Notes: generated by a model from the letters alone, not told the origin. DNA of 5,127 nt from BMS3ABIN04 sp965554225 (GCA_965554225.1 CBEVZC010000192.1:1-5127); one strand, 5' to 3'. Positions 1-5,127 are shown, numbered from the stretch's first letter. Numbers and translations are program-made.

Positions 1-368
1 CAAACAGAAAGGTAAGGTCCCAATATTCCGCAATATGGACTCCATCCTTTTTTACTATAGATAGAAGAGAGAAATTATACTTTGCTCACGACGGATATTT
101 AAATATTGAAGATTTCAGAATTTTTCTCAGGATTGCTTTTGTTCATTATTTATTGCCGAGAGGAAAATATAAAGACTCAATTGAAATAATTAACAAAAGT
201 CTGGCTTTGTTTCCGAAAAACCCGAATAATTCAAAGCTGTTATTTTTAAGAGGGAAAGCAGAATACTTAAACGGCTGGAACAAGGCGGCTTTCAGAAAAA
301 CAATGAGTGAGATTGTGGAGCAATATCCGGAAAGTCCCGAAGCAAGAACTTGGCCGTGGATGGATTGA
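1..368 (+). CDS. Thioredoxin-fold protein with TPR-like helical C-terminus (partial, 5' end missing)
   Basis: The reading frame is open from the left edge (first full codon at base 3) to TGA at 366-368, giving the last 121 residues. Visible residues 8-36 resemble the second half of a thioredoxin fold. They contain W-T-P-S-F-F, where the proline (residue 14) sits where the family has its cis-proline, then a strand ending in D, a beta hairpin and a G-Y-L-x3-D-F helix start. Residues 52-115 are amphipathic helices with TPR-like spacing (G-K-Y-x2-S-I, F-P, L-R-G-x-A-x-Y, Y-P-E-S-P-E-A). The active-site CxxC, if there is one, and any signal peptide lie outside the window, so redox activity cannot be confirmed. 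The gene ends 55 bases before the TauE-like gene on the same strand, which suggests cotranscription. It could instead be a plain TPR protein with a degenerate thioredoxin domain. Confidence 0.7.
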   Translation, partial: NRKVRSQYSAIWTPSFFTIDRREKLYFAHDGYLNIEDFRIFLRIAFVHYLLPRGKYKDSIEIINKSLALFPKNPNNSKLLFLRGKAEYLNGWNKAAFRKTMSEIVEQYPESPEARTWPWMD

Positions 369-411
369 CAATTCGCACCATTATAAAACCCATTTTAATT
401 TTTATAAGTCT

Positions 412-418
412 AAGGAAA
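412..418 (+). promoter_or_regulatory. Ribosome binding site deciding the TauE-like start
   Basis: AAGGAAA lies 5 bases before the ATG at 424. The same AAGGAAA motif occurs, 4 bases from the start, before the flavoprotein gene on the other strand, which supports its use in this organism and the choice of 424 over the in-frame start at 307. Confidence 0.7.
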
Positions 419-423
419 ATTTA

Positions 424-1176
424 ATGCTCTATTTTATTGTAACTTTAATAATACTTGCCGCTTCGTTTCTGTTTTCAATGTTGGGACTTGGGGGAGCGCT
501 GGTTTATGTGCCTGTATTAAAATGGGCGGGATTTCCACTAAAGGAAGTCGCCATTCCGTTAGCCCTATTATTAAACGGTTTAACAACTCTTATCGCATTA
601 ATCGCATTTATAAAAAACAAACTGGTTGATTGGAAAGGCGGAGCTGCAATGACAATTACGGCATTTATCTTCGCTCCCATCGGCGCAATATCCTCGGAGT
701 ATATCCCTGTAAAATCATTGCTGCTATTATTTTCCATTATGGTTCTTATAGCGGCGGCAAGAATGATGTTTATGTCAAAACAACCTGAACCAAAGTCTAT
801 TATGAGTTTCAAAAAAAGAGCTGTAATTGGTGCACTGGTTGGCGGTTTTGCCGGATTTATTGCGGGTTTACTTGGTGTTGGCGGCGGTTTTATTATGGCT
901 CCGTTATTAATGTGGATGGGTTATTCTACAAAAAAAGCCGCGGCTACTTCTGCATTTGCGGTTACGTTTTCATCTTTCTCCGGATTTTTAGGGCATGTTT
1001 CTCAAGGTCATTTTAACTGGACGTTAACTATTTTGCTTACGGTAGCTGTAATAGTTGGCGCAACTTTGGGAAGCAATTTTATGGTAGCAAAAGCTAAATC
1101 GAGCAGAGTAAAACAGATTTTTGCCTTGGTGCTTTTTGCTATTGCAATTAAAATAATTTTAGGAATTGTAATATAA
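424..1176 (+). CDS. Sulfite exporter TauE/SafE family membrane protein
   Basis: This is a 250-residue integral membrane protein, the usual size for TauE/SafE (formerly DUF81) permeases. The family is linked to export of sulfite, sulfoacetate and other small anions. Two homologous halves are visible. Residues 18-36 carry S-M-L-G-L-G-G-A-L-x3-P-V-L, and residues 148-165 carry G-L-L-G-V-G-G-G-F-I-M-A-P-L-L. Each is followed by a hydrophobic helix rich in small residues (around 43-62 and 172-190). About 7-8 transmembrane segments can be traced, at roughly 1-17, 20-36, 43-64, 73-90, 98-115, 133-163, 172-190 and 200-217, with a last one at 231-249. I chose the ATG at 424 because AAGGAAA (412-418) lies just upstream and the protein then begins directly with the first membrane helix. 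The frame stays open upstream to 307, but that part overlaps the preceding gene and is not hydrophobic. The substrate cannot be read from the sequence; the neighbouring transporters suggest a thiophilic or metal-related role. Confidence 0.9.
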   Translation: MLYFIVTLIILAASFLFSMLGLGGALVYVPVLKWAGFPLKEVAIPLALLLNGLTTLIALIAFIKNKLVDWKGGAAMTITAFIFAPIGAISSEYIPVKSLLLLFSIMVLIAAARMMFMSKQPEPKSIMSFKKRAVIGALVGGFAGFIAGLLGVGGGFIMAPLLMWMGYSTKKAAATSAFAVTFSSFSGFLGHVSQGHFNWTLTILLTVAVIVGATLGSNFMVAKAKSSRVKQIFALVLFAIAIKIILGIVI

Positions 1177-1201
1177 TCCAAAATCATTGTTTAGGGACAA
1201 A

Positions 1202-1648
1202 ATGAATGAAGACAGTACAAATAAAATTCAAAATATGAAAAAGATTTCTCCCTTAAAGAAAACATGGCAATCTTTTAGAGTTGCGCTTCCAATAATTGTT
1301 TCGGTTATACTTATTGTTTCTGTTTTTGTTACACTCTTCCCGAAAGAATATTACAGGAAATTCTTTTCCGGCAATTTTATTTTGGACTCACTTAAGGGAG
1401 CGGTTTTGGGTAGTGTATCGCTTGGAAATCCAATTGTTAGTTATGTGATAGGCGGCGGATTGGTAAAGGACGGAGTTAGTATTGTTGCTGTTGCTGCATT
1501 TATAATTTCTTGGGTAACGGTAGGAATTATTCAACTTCCTGCAGAATATTATTTCTTCGGAGTTCGGTTTGCCGTTGTGCGAAATGTTGCTTCTTTTATA
1601 GGTGCAATTTTAATTGGAATGCTAACTTACTTTTTTATGTCGTTATGA
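1202..1648 (+). CDS. Half-size permease, COG0701/ArsP_1 (DUF318) type, N-terminal-like half
   Basis: This 148-residue membrane protein has about four hydrophobic segments (about 25-46, 60-86, 91-112, 123-146) after a charged N-terminus rich in K and N. Residues 68-86 carry V-L-G-S-V-S-L-G-N-P-I-V-S-Y, the small-residue and proline signature of COG0701 permeases, followed by W-V-T-V-G-I-I-Q-L-P-A-E (104-115). Family members of full length are about 300 residues; this protein and the next together make one such permease. COG0701 includes ArsP-type organoarsenical exporters and metal-related efflux permeases. I chose the ATG at 1202 because AGGGA (1193-1197) lies 4 bases upstream; a TTG five codons earlier is in frame but has no better site. 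It starts 25 bases after the TauE-like gene and overlaps the next gene by 4 bases (ATGA), so the two halves are probably translated together and form a heterodimer. The substrate is unknown. Confidence 0.8.
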   Translation: MNEDSTNKIQNMKKISPLKKTWQSFRVALPIIVSVILIVSVFVTLFPKEYYRKFFSGNFILDSLKGAVLGSVSLGNPIVSYVIGGGLVKDGVSIVAVAAFIISWVTVGIIQLPAEYYFFGVRFAVVRNVASFIGAILIGMLTYFFMSL

Positions 1649-2142
1649 AAACAAATAAAAAAACAAGCAACCGGTCTTTAATTGTTATGTGTGCATTATT
1701 GGCTATTTATGCATCGGTATATTTTTTTGATAAGAATATTTTTATAAAAATTTCAGATCAATTCTTAAAATTGATATTGCAAATATTCCCGTATTTAATA
1801 ATTGTTTTTATTTTGATGTTCTTAACCAATCTGTTGTTAAAGCCGGAAATTGTTAAGAAATATCTTGGAGAAAATTCTGGTTTAAAAGGAATGGCGTTTG
1901 CCTGCCTTGCAGGAATTCTCTCGGTTGGGTCAGCGTACATGTGGTATCCGCTAATTAAAGATTTAAAAGCAAGCGGAATGAGCAACAGACTGATTTCGGT
2001 TTTTATTTATAACCGGGCAATTAAGCTTCATTTATTGCCCTTAATGATTTTGTATTTTGGAATTACTTTTACAATTACACTTACCTCATTAACAATAATT
2101 TTTTCATTTATCATAGGAGAAGTTGTAGAAGTTTTTTCCTGA
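1645..2142 (+). CDS. Half-size permease, COG0701/ArsP_1 (DUF318) type, C-terminal-like half
   Basis: This is a 165-residue membrane protein with about five hydrophobic segments (about 11-28, 39-65, 82-100, 114-140, 141-162). The stretch K-K-Y-L-G-E-N-S-G-L-K-G (71-82) followed by A-G-I-L-S-V-G (89-95) and Y-N-R-A-I-K-L-H-L-L-P-L-M (122-134) is characteristic of COG0701 permeases. The G-x-L-S-V-G element mirrors G-S-V-S-L-G in the preceding protein, as expected for two related halves. The ATG at 1645 overlaps the TGA of the upstream half (1646-1648) and has no ribosome site of its own, so translational coupling is likely. The frame extends upstream to 1510, but that extension is cysteine-rich, not hydrophobic and lies within the upstream gene, so it is rejected. 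From memory of the family, G-P is usual after G-x-L-S-x; here the residues are G-S-A (95-97), which may alter transport. Confidence 0.8.
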   Translation: MKTNKKTSNRSLIVMCALLAIYASVYFFDKNIFIKISDQFLKLILQIFPYLIIVFILMFLTNLLLKPEIVKKYLGENSGLKGMAFACLAGILSVGSAYMWYPLIKDLKASGMSNRLISVFIYNRAIKLHLLPLMILYFGITFTITLTSLTIIFSFIIGEVVEVFS

Positions 2143-2157
2143 ATAATTTATTGAGAT

Positions 2158-2163
2158 AGGAGA
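2158..2163 (+). promoter_or_regulatory. Strong ribosome binding site of the CDF gene
   Basis: AGGAGA lies 4 bases before the ATG at 2168 and is the best Shine-Dalgarno match in the window. It fixes the start, so the histidine-rich N-terminus is genuinely part of the protein. Confidence 0.75.
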
Positions 2164-2167
2164 TCTT

Positions 2168-3061
2168 ATGGGACATCATCATCACGACGAAAATATTACC
2201 GGAAGCAGATTGATAATTACAATGCTGCTCAATTTTCTTATTACTATTGTGGAAATTATAGGCGGAATAATATCCGGAAGCTTGTCTTTAATTTCGGATG
2301 CGCTTCATAATTTCAGCGATGGAATTGCGGTAATTATCAGCTATTTTGCTTTAAAGCTTAAGGACAAACCTAATTCTTATAAACACACGTTCGGCTTTAA
2401 ACGTGCGGAAATACTTGCCGCATTAATTAATTCATCTGCTCTTTTAGCTATTTCATTTTACTTGTTTTACGAATCGGCCGTGCGCCTGTTAAATCCAACG
2501 GAAGTTCAAGGCGGACTTATGACGATTGTTGCTGCTGTCGGTTTGGTTGCAAATATTGCCGGAACTCTACTGTTAAAAAAAGGAGCCTCCTCAAGTATAA
2601 ATATTAAAGCGGCTTATTTACATTTGCTCAGCGACGCTGTTTCTTCCGTTGCAGTTATTCTGGGGGGAATTGCTATTTATTATTTAAGCGTATATTGGCT
2701 TGATCCTGTATTAACTATTTTAATTGCCGCTTATGTGCTGAAAGAAAGTTTTCATATTCTTACGGATGCACTTCATGTATTGATGGAAGGAACACCGGAA
2801 GGTATTTCGCTCGATGATATTAAAAATGCTGTTGAGAAATTTGAACACGTAGTAAATATTCACCATATACATGTTTGGTCGGTTGGAGAAAATGATATTC
2901 ACCTGGAAGCCCATGTAAATATCGAAAATATGATGACGGTTGACAGCGATGTTCTTAGGGAAGAAATAGAAAAATCATTGCATGATAAATTCGAAATCCG
3001 TCACGCAACAATTCAATTTGAATGCGGTAAATGTGAAAATGACGGAATTATAAAAAACTAA
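2168..3061 (+). CDS. Cation diffusion facilitator (CzcD/ZitB-like) zinc/cadmium/cobalt exporter
   Basis: This 297-residue protein is of normal length for a CDF. Such proteins sit in the inner membrane and exchange cytosolic divalent cations for protons. Six membrane segments are visible (about 14-36, 40-62, 81-101, 116-136, 152-174, 178-194). The metal site is complete: H47-x3-D51 in helix 2 (D-A-L-H-N-F-S-D) and H152-x3-D156 in helix 5 (H-L-L-S-D), the HxxxD pair associated with zinc-type transporters. After E207 comes the cytosolic ferredoxin-like regulatory domain (about 210-287) with H-H-I-H-V-W (232-237), H245, H249 and H279. The N-terminus is histidine-rich (H3-H6) and the C-terminus ends with E-C-G-K-C (285-289); both could bind metal. 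The start is well supported by AGGAGA at 2158-2163. It lies 25 bases after the permease, so it is probably in the same operon. The exact metal cannot be decided from sequence. Confidence 0.95.
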   Translation: MGHHHHDENITGSRLIITMLLNFLITIVEIIGGIISGSLSLISDALHNFSDGIAVIISYFALKLKDKPNSYKHTFGFKRAEILAALINSSALLAISFYLFYESAVRLLNPTEVQGGLMTIVAAVGLVANIAGTLLLKKGASSSINIKAAYLHLLSDAVSSVAVILGGIAIYYLSVYWLDPVLTILIAAYVLKESFHILTDALHVLMEGTPEGISLDDIKNAVEKFEHVVNIHHIHVWSVGENDIHLEAHVNIENMMTVDSDVLREEIEKSLHDKFEIRHATIQFECGKCENDGIIKN

Positions 3062-3064
3062 AGT

Positions 3065-3107
3065 TTATAATATTAACTTATAAATAAAAAATTTCAATAT
3101 TATAAGT
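3065..3107. terminator. AT-only competing hairpins between convergent genes
   Basis: Two perfect inverted repeats overlap here. TTATAATATT (3065-3074) pairs with AATATTATAA (3096-3105), and ACTTATAA (3076-3083) pairs with TTATAAGT (3100-3107). They share the right arm and so cannot both form fully. The element sits in the 73-base gap between the ends of the CDF gene and the - strand flavoprotein gene, where a shared terminator is expected. The stems have almost no G-C pairs and no clean T-run follows on either strand, so this would be a weak or non-classical terminator. Confidence 0.4.
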
Positions 3108-3134
3108 AAGCACAAGCACAATCCTCGTAATGTG

Positions 3135-3686
3135 TCAGTTATTAGAATGAATCAAATTATATAATTCTACTAAGCGCTTGCCTGTTTTATGCGAATCTTT
3201 TATAGCAAGCGAATCGTTTTCCAATCCGCCCTCTTCTGTTACCGTATATGCGATAGCGCCGGAATTTCCTAAAATCATTTTATGACGCAGCATGAATGCG
3301 TGGAGCGTATTCATTGTGCTTTCTGCATATCTTCTGGCTGAAACAACGTACCCGCCGACCTTGTTTTTCAGTTTTCCTCGAATGGGCCAAGTTCTTTCCA
3401 TAAGAGCTTTTAAGTCTGCTGTTACATCCCCGAATTGGCTGGAGGTTGCAAAAATAATTATCTCTGACCAGAACAATTCGTCATAAATCTGCTGCATGTC
3501 ATCCTCTACGTCACAGTAGCCTAATTCAAGGCAGTTTCGTTCCGCACAACATGGACTAATATTTTTATCAACAAGATAAACTTTGTGTATTTCAGCTTCT
3601 TTGGGAAATTCCGATAAAGCTGCTTCAAGCATTTTAGCAGAATTCCCTTCTTTTCTCGGACTTCCATAAACTGCCAGGACTTTCAT
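3135..3686 (-). CDS. NADPH-dependent FMN reductase / iron-sulfur-flavoprotein-like flavodoxin-fold protein
   Basis: This 183-residue cytosolic protein has a flavodoxin-like fold (PF03358 type). The FMN phosphate loop G-S-P-R-K-E-G-N-S (8-16) follows the first strand. Next comes a cysteine region (C46, C47, C52, C58) and the typical D-V-E-D-D-M (59-64). Then comes the strand I-I-I-F-A-T-S-S-Q-F-G-D-V-T-A-D-L-K (76-93), where the family usually has T-P-I-Y-F/W-G, followed by L-K-A-L-M-E-R. Members reduce or carry electrons to quinones, metals, nitro compounds or iron-sulfur partners using FMN. Archaeal and bacterial Isf proteins have CX2CX2CX4-7C for a 4Fe-4S cluster; here the second cysteine is displaced (C46-C47-x4-C52-x5-C58, with E at 49), so cluster binding is uncertain. 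The start ATG (3686) has AAGGAAA 4 bases upstream. It is the last gene of a TetR-led operon, 22 bases after the unrecognised gene. Confidence 0.85.
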   Translation of the reverse strand: MKVLAVYGSPRKEGNSAKMLEAALSEFPKEAEIHKVYLVDKNISPCCAERNCLELGYCDVEDDMQQIYDELFWSEIIIFATSSQFGDVTADLKALMERTWPIRGKLKNKVGGYVVSARRYAESTMNTLHAFMLRHKMILGNSGAIAYTVTEEGGLENDSLAIKDSHKTGKRLVELYNLIHSNN

Positions 3687-3690
3687 TTCG

Positions 3691-3697
3691 TTTCCTT
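3691..3697 (-). promoter_or_regulatory. Ribosome binding site of the flavoprotein gene
   Basis: On the - strand this reads AAGGAAA, 4 bases before the ATG at 3686. It lies in the 22-base gap after the upstream gene, consistent with an operon gene that has its own translation start. Confidence 0.6.
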
Positions 3698-3708
3698 AAA
3701 TAGGTAAA

Positions 3709-4248
3709 TTATTTTAAAATATTCGTAATTTTATTTAATACATCGTCGCTTAAATTTTTGTAGTATAAAACAGGAGCTCTAAATCTTGGGTCTTTGCCTG
3801 TTGCTTCCATAGGAATTAACAATTCAAATTCATCGCGGTAATCTCTCCAATCTATTAAAACCGGAGTTTCAAGATTGTCTATTAAACATTCGTCCAATGA
3901 GGAAACAAAAGATATTTTTGTAAATTGATTTTTCAAGTCGCCAAGATCGCTTTCGGACAAGTAAGTTATTACCGGAATTTCAGAAAGTTGATCAGAGCCC
4001 ACTCCTGTTTTCATTTTGTAAACCAAGGTAATTCCATCAAGCAACCGTTTTTCCTTAGAATTATCACTTAGTTCTCTTTTTTTTGCTGCTCTTCCAATTA
4101 AAACCGAATCTACATAATTGCCGTTCAGCATTTGTAATGCTTGTGCAGCACTTGCGGCTTCAACGGTCTCTATTTCCTGAATGCTATTTTCAATTGTTTT
4201 TGCAAACGGCTTCATTGTGGGACAATATGCAATTGTAATATTTTTCAT
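3709..4248 (-). CDS. Conserved-looking cytosolic alpha/beta protein of unknown function
   Basis: I do not recognise this 179-residue protein. It has no signal peptide and no membrane segment. The pattern of short strands and helices is regular: strand N-I-T-I-A-Y (3-8), helix 12-25, strand 28-31, helix 33-42, strand D-S-V-L-I-G-R (47-53), a charged segment 55-70, strand I-T-L-V-Y (73-77), strand I-P-V-I-T-Y-L (91-97), a helix around 99-110 and strand P-V-L-I-D-W (129-134). This resembles one or two lobes of a periplasmic-binding-protein-like or LysR-effector-like domain, but that is a guess from pattern only. The ATG lies 2 bases after the repressor's stop codon, and its likely ribosome site (AAGG, 4256-4259) is inside the repressor's last codons, so the two are probably translationally coupled. 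The flavoprotein gene follows after 22 bases. A role tied to the repressor's ligand or to the flavoprotein's substrate is plausible but unproven. Confidence 0.8.
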   Translation of the reverse strand: MKNITIAYCPTMKPFAKTIENSIQEIETVEAASAAQALQMLNGNYVDSVLIGRAAKKRELSDNSKEKRLLDGITLVYKMKTGVGSDQLSEIPVITYLSESDLGDLKNQFTKISFVSSLDECLIDNLETPVLIDWRDYRDEFELLIPMEATGKDPRFRAPVLYYKNLSDDVLNKITNILK

Positions 4249-4250
4249 AA

Positions 4251-4874
4251 TTAAACCTTGTTATTTGTGACTTCGCTTTCCTTTTTTTCCGTTAAGACGT
4301 TCGATAATAAACAATACATGACATCGCAGAAATCCTTAACATTGATTTTATTTCTATTTAGAACCAGCTCGACGTTAAAGCTTAAAGGAATTCCTAAATA
4401 TAAAATAGCAACATTGTTTTCATCCAGCTTCTTATTCCATACTCCCTCATTCTTACCGTCATGAATTATTTTTGTAATCAGCAATTTCTGTTCGGTCAAA
4501 ATTTCGTTTAGCTGTAATTTTAATGTTACATCATTCATGTGGGCGGCTTCGGAAAAAAGTAGAATCGTTATTCCTTGATGTTTATGTAAGTAATTTATGT
4601 GCGCGAATAAGAACTCGTGCAATCGATCGTTTGCAGGCTTAGGTCCTAACGCAATATCCCGAAGTGCATCCTGCAGATCAACTTTTACGTCTTCCATTAT
4701 GCTTAGAATAATATTTCGTTTACTCTTAAAATGACGAAAAATTGCTCCTTCGCTCAGCCCGATTTTCTTTGCCAGATTTCTTGTGGATAACTTGCTGAAA
4801 CCTTCGTTTGCTATTATTTCCAAAACGGCAGCTTTAATTTCCTCTTTTCTTATTTCTGTTTTTTTTCTTACCAT
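4251..4874 (-). CDS. TetR/AcrR-family transcriptional regulator
   Basis: This 207-residue protein has the usual TetR-family length and layout. Helix 1 (about 8-23, I-K-A-A-V-L-E-I-I-A-N-E-G-F) is followed by the helix-turn-helix S-T-R-N-L-A-K-K-I-G-L-S-E-G-A-I-F-R-H-F (30-49), ending in K-S-K-R-N-I-I (50-56). Residues 60-195 form the variable helical domain that binds ligand and dimerises; the ligand cannot be predicted. The ATG at 4874 lacks a clear Shine-Dalgarno site; the leader is A-rich (TTACAAAAA), a common style in Bacteroidota. It is the first gene of a three-gene operon, followed after 2 bases by the unrecognised protein and then the flavoprotein. A palindrome overlapping its own promoter suggests autorepression, with the downstream genes induced when ligand binds. 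Confidence 0.92.
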   Translation of the reverse strand: MVRKKTEIRKEEIKAAVLEIIANEGFSKLSTRNLAKKIGLSEGAIFRHFKSKRNIILSIMEDVKVDLQDALRDIALGPKPANDRLHEFLFAHINYLHKHQGITILLFSEAAHMNDVTLKLQLNEILTEQKLLITKIIHDGKNEGVWNKKLDENNVAILYLGIPLSFNVELVLNRNKINVKDFCDVMYCLLSNVLTEKKESEVTNNKV

Positions 4875-4889
4875 TTTTGTAATTTTTAT

Positions 4890-4905
4890 AAGTGACCGTT
4901 TACTT
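4890..4905. promoter_or_regulatory. Likely TetR operator (imperfect 16-base palindrome)
   Basis: AAGTGACCGTTTACTT matches its own reverse complement at 12 of 16 positions (AAGTnAnCGnTnACTT) and is centred between 4897 and 4898. It covers the expected start site of the tetR transcript. A second inverted repeat, TTACTT (4900-4905) and AAGTAA (4910-4915), shares its right arm and runs across the -7 element. Placement and symmetry fit an autoregulatory operator; binding is inferred. Confidence 0.5.
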
Positions 4906-4906
4906 G

Positions 4907-4937
4907 CAAAAGTAACAAAATTTATTTAAACTAGCAA
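4907..4937 (-). promoter_or_regulatory. Bacteroidota-type promoter of the tetR operon
   Basis: On the - strand, TACTTTTG (4914-4907) matches the TAnnTTTG -7 element of Bacteroidota. A TTG (4937-4935) lies 20 bases upstream of it, close to the TTG/TTTG -33 element at its usual spacing. The expected transcription start is near 4900, giving a leader of about 25-30 bases before the tetR ATG at 4874. Confidence 0.55.
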
Positions 4938-5078
4938 GTTTTTTGTCCGAGATTAAATATCATTTTAGGAATTTGTTTTCAGATTATATTCGTATATAAT
5001 ATCATTACATATCATATAATTTATTTATTAAAACGAAGGGAAACAATAAATAAGTCAATAGAATCGTTGTAATATATT

Positions 5079-5122
5079 AAAAAAACTCACTTCCGGAGGT
5101 CTCCTATTAATATAGAAAGAGT
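5079..5122 (-). terminator. Possible terminator of a gene entering from the right
   Basis: Read on the - strand, ACTCTTTC (5122-5115) can pair with GGAA and GAGT (5094-5091 and 5088-5085) with a 2-base bulge, followed by a run of T (opposite A at 5079-5084). The loop contains the small dyad GGAGACCTCC. This could end transcription of a - strand gene lying beyond the right edge, upstream of the tetR promoter. The stem is imperfect and the region is AT-rich, so chance is possible. Confidence 0.3.
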
Positions 5123-5127
5123 TATCG

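Noticed and set aside
365..387. TTGACA followed by TATAAA as a promoter for the TauE-like gene
   Set aside because: The spacer is only 11 bases, far too short for a sigma-70 promoter, and TTGACA includes the stop codon of the previous gene.
307..423. In-frame upstream extension of the TauE-like gene
   Set aside because: It overlaps the end of the preceding gene, is not hydrophobic and lacks a ribosome site, while AAGGAAA precedes the ATG at 424.
504..812. Open frame on the - strand opposite the TauE-like gene
   Set aside because: It is antisense to a gene with clear family motifs and shows no recognisable features.
1187..1201. TTG start five codons before the permease ATG
   Set aside because: AGGGA at 1193-1197 is correctly spaced for the ATG at 1202; nothing supports the TTG.
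1510..1644. Upstream extension of the second permease half
   Set aside because: It lies inside the first half in another frame, is cysteine-rich and not membrane-like; the ATGA overlap at 1645 is the natural start.
1758..1985. Open frame on the - strand opposite the second permease half
   Set aside because: It is a shadow of a well-supported membrane gene with no ribosome site or motif.
2168..2188. Histidine run as a cloning tag artefact
   Set aside because: There are only four histidines, native flanking sequence with its own ribosome site, and histidine-rich ends are normal in CDF transporters.
2720..2914. Open frame on the - strand opposite the CDF gene
   Set aside because: It lies opposite the conserved cytosolic domain and has no supporting signal.
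3292..3486. Open frame on the + strand opposite the flavoprotein gene
   Set aside because: It is antisense to conserved flavodoxin-fold motifs.
4258..4464. Open frame on the + strand opposite the tetR gene
   Set aside because: It is antisense to the ligand-binding domain and has no promoter, ribosome site or recognisable product.
4973..5000. TTGTTT-16 bases-TATAAT as a + strand promoter
   Set aside because: The match is fair, but the region is extremely A-T rich and no + strand gene follows before the right edge; chance is the simpler explanation.

Overview
The window is AT-rich and carries eight protein genes, one of them cut by the left edge. Several starts have a clear Shine-Dalgarno site, and one promoter has the Bacteroidota-type layout (TTG, 20 bases, TAnnTTTG). 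Together with the protein types, this suggests a member of the Bacteroidota/Ignavibacteriota/Chlorobiota group. That assignment is an inference from style and was not checked against any database.

Left block, + strand, about 1-3061: five closely spaced genes that look like one transcription unit. They are the C-terminal part of a thioredoxin-fold protein with a helical, TPR-like tail (cut at the left edge), a TauE/SafE-type membrane exporter, two short half-size permeases of the COG0701/ArsP_1 type joined by a 4-base ATGA overlap, and a CzcD/ZitB-like cation diffusion facilitator. Four of the five are membrane transport proteins and the fifth is a likely thiol protein. The simplest reading is an export cassette for metal ions and/or sulfur or thiophilic anions, but the substrates are inferred.

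Right block, - strand, 4874 down to 3135: three genes forming a compact operon. A TetR-family repressor is followed after 2 bases by an unrecognised 179-residue cytosolic alpha/beta protein, then after 22 bases by an NADPH-dependent FMN reductase/iron-sulfur-flavoprotein-like protein with an altered cysteine motif. The two blocks are convergent and meet at a 73-base spacer (3062-3134) holding competing AT-only hairpins.

Upstream of the repressor (4875-5127) I found no gene. It holds the repressor promoter, an imperfect 16-base palindrome overlapping the expected transcription start that is a likely autoregulatory operator, and near the right edge a dyad plus T-run that may terminate a gene entering from the right.

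No RNA gene, CRISPR array, insertion sequence or phage signature was seen. The parts most worth following up are the unrecognised protein inside the TetR/flavoprotein operon and the split permease within the export cassette.
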